Source: a virus. From it: 45,764 nucleotides of DNA. Under the pieces are notes generated by a model. That model did no database searches, had not been told where the DNA came from, and saw nothing but the letters and a program-made list of their open reading frames with translations. The stretch spans positions 1-45,764 of IMG/VR virus record IMGVR_UViG_3300032326_001228; one strand, given 5' to 3'. Positions within the stretch are counted from its first letter, which is position 1, and each line of letters starts with the position of its first letter. Made by a program: the position numbers and the translations under genes. Shown piece after piece: positions 44,707-45,764 of the stretch.

Positions 44707-45080
44707 AGTGACAATTCTTGGAAACCAGACTCTCTGTCTAGGTATTTGTAATCAATTTTAATCACGTCAAACTGCTCAATGGCATCCAACACAGTTTTGG
44801 GGTCAAAAGCACCACAGGTGTACACATCCAACTGCATCAAGCCTGGAGAACATTCATCCCAGCAGTGCATCACAATGTGTGAAGTTTCAATGATGGCAGC
44901 CACAGTTAATCCTCTGTTGCCTGGCACATCCAAGTACTTGGCAATGGGGCCTATTAGGATTTTCATGTTGATGTCTTTCACTAGATTTTTAAGCCACTCG
45001 GTGGCCTGGAGTTCATCCTTCAAAGGATTTTTTACTTCTGCTCTGATCAGTATGTGTTTGTGTTGTAACAATTCACTCAT
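44703..45080 (-). CDS. speD: S-adenosylmethionine decarboxylase (SpeD)-like
   Basis: A 125-residue proenzyme-type SpeD. AAIIETSHIVMHCWDE (61-76) is the self-cleavage region: Ser67 would become the pyruvoyl group and His68 assists. LDVYTCGAFDP (84-94) holds the proton-donor Cys89. It would make decarboxylated AdoMet for spermidine synthesis. Oddity: the residue before the cleavage Ser is Thr66 rather than the usual Glu (the Glu is one earlier). A TATAAATA box lies five bases before the ATG, so it is a late leaderless gene. SpeD-like genes are known in marine T4-like phages. Confidence 0.85.
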   Translation of the reverse strand: MSELLQHKHILIRAEVKNPLKDELQATEWLKNLVKDINMKILIGPIAKYLDVPGNRGLTVAAIIETSHIVMHCWDECSPGLMQLDVYTCGAFDPKTVLDAIEQFDVIKIDYKYLDRESGFQELSL

Positions 45081-45085
45081 GAATT

Positions 45086-45093
45086 TATTTATA
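45086..45093 (-). promoter_or_regulatory. late leaderless promoter of SpeD
   Basis: Minus-strand TATAAATA, 5 bases before the ATG at 45080. Confidence 0.68.
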
Positions 45094-45233
45094 AAATACT
45101 TATAAAAAGTGGTCCTTCCAGTGAGTATGAATGTGAATTATTTTTATGAGTTAAAAACTGAAAAATTTTTCTTAAAAACATTTTTTTCTTCAGCATAAAG
45201 CAAAAACTGTTCTGTGTCAATACATCTTTGCAC

Positions 45234-45262
45234 TTGACTTTGTGGATAATTTCTTATAATAT
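45234..45262 (+). promoter_or_regulatory. host-type promoter of the lipoprotein gene
   Basis: Plus strand: TTGACT (45234-45239), 17 bases, TAATAT (45257-45262), 7 bases to the ATG at 45270. Confidence 0.65.
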
Positions 45263-45269
45263 GTGTCAT

Positions 45270-45524
45270 ATGAACCGTATGAAGCAGATTTTTTTACTAC
45301 TTGTGATTGTGTTTGCCTTGAACGCCTGCTCAGGCACCATCAAAGGCTCCATCAATCAGCATGAATGGCTTCAAACCGGAGTGAAAAAAGGTGATAGACC
45401 CGGAGATGTGTGTGTGATCTGTGGAGAAGATTGGATCATGGTGCCCAACGAACCTTTTGCGGCACAGCGTCAAGCTCATAGAGCAGGATTTAGATGGGAC
45501 GGAAACACAGCTCCGATCTATTAA
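45270..45524 (+). CDS. small lipoprotein with Cys pair
   Basis: An 84-residue protein from the ATG at 45270, seven bases after the -10 box. Signal peptide and lipobox: IFLLLVIVFALNAC. The mature part has VCVICGEDWIMVP, a Cys-x-x-Cys that may hold a metal or disulfide, and ends RAGFRWDGNTAPIY. Early and exported, like the 16.4-17.8 kb set, so it may act in exclusion or envelope defence. The start was chosen from the promoter; upstream in-frame ATGs fall inside the promoter. Confidence 0.68.
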   Translation: MNRMKQIFLLLVIVFALNACSGTIKGSINQHEWLQTGVKKGDRPGDVCVICGEDWIMVPNEPFAAQRQAHRAGFRWDGNTAPIY

Positions 45525-45576
45525 ATCAAAAAACTCTTCAAAATCAAACACTTGCCAAAATTGTGTGAGAAGTCCA

Positions 45577-45605
45577 TTGACTTTTGGTGTCAAATCACAT
45601 ATTAT
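45577..45605 (+). promoter_or_regulatory. host-type promoter of the last gene
   Basis: Plus strand: TTGACT (45577-45582), 17 bases, TATTAT (45600-45605). Confidence 0.65.
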
Positions 45606-45634
45606 AAGTGTACAAACCAAACAGGCACACATAT

Positions 45635-45764
45635 ATGATTGATAATAAAATTGAAACCATGCCCGAGCACATCAAGCAACGCATCGCAGAATTGACCAGA
45701 CAGAAAATTATGTTGGAAGATCAGATCGAGCAAACCAACAGTTTTACCAAAAGAAGCATGTTAG
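45635..45764 (+). CDS. hypothetical helical protein (partial, runs off the window)
   Basis: Only the first 43 residues are present. The start MIDNKIETMPEHIKQ is followed by a helix (RIAELTRQKIMLEDQIEQTN) with coiled-coil character. The host-type promoter 30 bases upstream supports it. It cannot be named from the part visible. Confidence 0.55.
   Translation, partial: MIDNKIETMPEHIKQRIAELTRQKIMLEDQIEQTNSFTKRSML

Noticed and set aside
1-45764. CRISPR arrays, insertion sequences, integrase or attachment sites
   Set aside because: No regularly spaced repeats, transposase motifs or integrase motifs were seen.
1-45764. Canonical tRNA genes
   Set aside because: I examined the gaps between genes by eye and found no complete cloverleaf apart from the tmRNA's tRNA-like part; a tRNAscan-SE run would settle this.

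Overview
The window is a densely packed, AT-rich stretch of a tailed-phage genome of the marine T4-like (myovirus) kind. The signs are a gp30-type ATP DNA ligase, an aerobic ribonucleotide reductase (nrdA, nrdB) with glutaredoxin, UV endonuclease UvsE, tail-fibre and tail-spike genes, many short overlapping genes, and a repeated TATAAATA-like box (T4 late promoter) in front of the virion genes. The host is probably a marine alphaproteobacterium, perhaps SAR11-like: the phage carries a circularly permuted two-piece tmRNA, a 5-aminolevulinate synthase (C4/Shemin pathway), ribosomal protein bS21 and a PcyX-like bilin reductase. This host call is inference; two-piece tmRNA also occurs in some cyanobacteria and betaproteobacteria.

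Layout. 1-2.7 kb: uvsE (cut by the edge), a glycosyltransferase, a QueD-like protein, a DUF115-like protein. 2.6-5.1 kb: a fibre-like virion protein and small genes. 5.1-8.1 kb: small membrane and coiled-coil genes, DNA ligase, AAA ATPase. 8.3-9.9 kb: a winged-helix-like protein, ClpP, small genes, bS21. 10-11.4 kb: two HExxH proteins. 11.5-13.8 kb: PcyX-like bilin reductase, a 60-residue protein, heme oxygenase, ClpS, Hsp20. 13.8-16.4 kb: 2OG-Fe(II) oxygenase and a membrane coiled-coil protein. 16.4-17.8 kb: three exported proteins under a host-type promoter. 18-20.4 kb: holin, small membrane proteins, Bax-like endolysin. 20.4-20.8 kb: tmRNA. 20.8-26.7 kb: cold-shock protein, HAD phosphatase, glutaredoxin, nrdB, PspC-like protein, nrdA. 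26.7-42.7 kb: mostly late virion genes, plus Nfu, a PD-(D/E)XK nuclease, a ligase-like/nucleotidyltransferase pair, ALAS, AlgH. 41.4-45.8 kb: plus-strand fibre and PA14 genes, then SpeD and a lipoprotein.

How the parts may work together. (1) Bilin supply: ALAS (40.3 kb) could raise heme-precursor flux, heme oxygenase (12.9 kb) opens heme to biliverdin and releases iron, and the bilin reductase (12.2 kb) reduces biliverdin. Both units sit behind late-type boxes. (2) Translation and proteolysis: bS21, tmRNA with its own degradation tag, ClpP, ClpS and Hsp20 form a partial protein-quality-control set. (3) Gene expression: early genes often have TTGACT-17-TATAAT followed by 6 bases and ATG, and late genes TATAAATA followed by 5 bases and ATG, so many mRNAs should be leaderless. 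(4) A run of nine A with a classic -1 slippery heptamer probably joins two virion-region reading frames.
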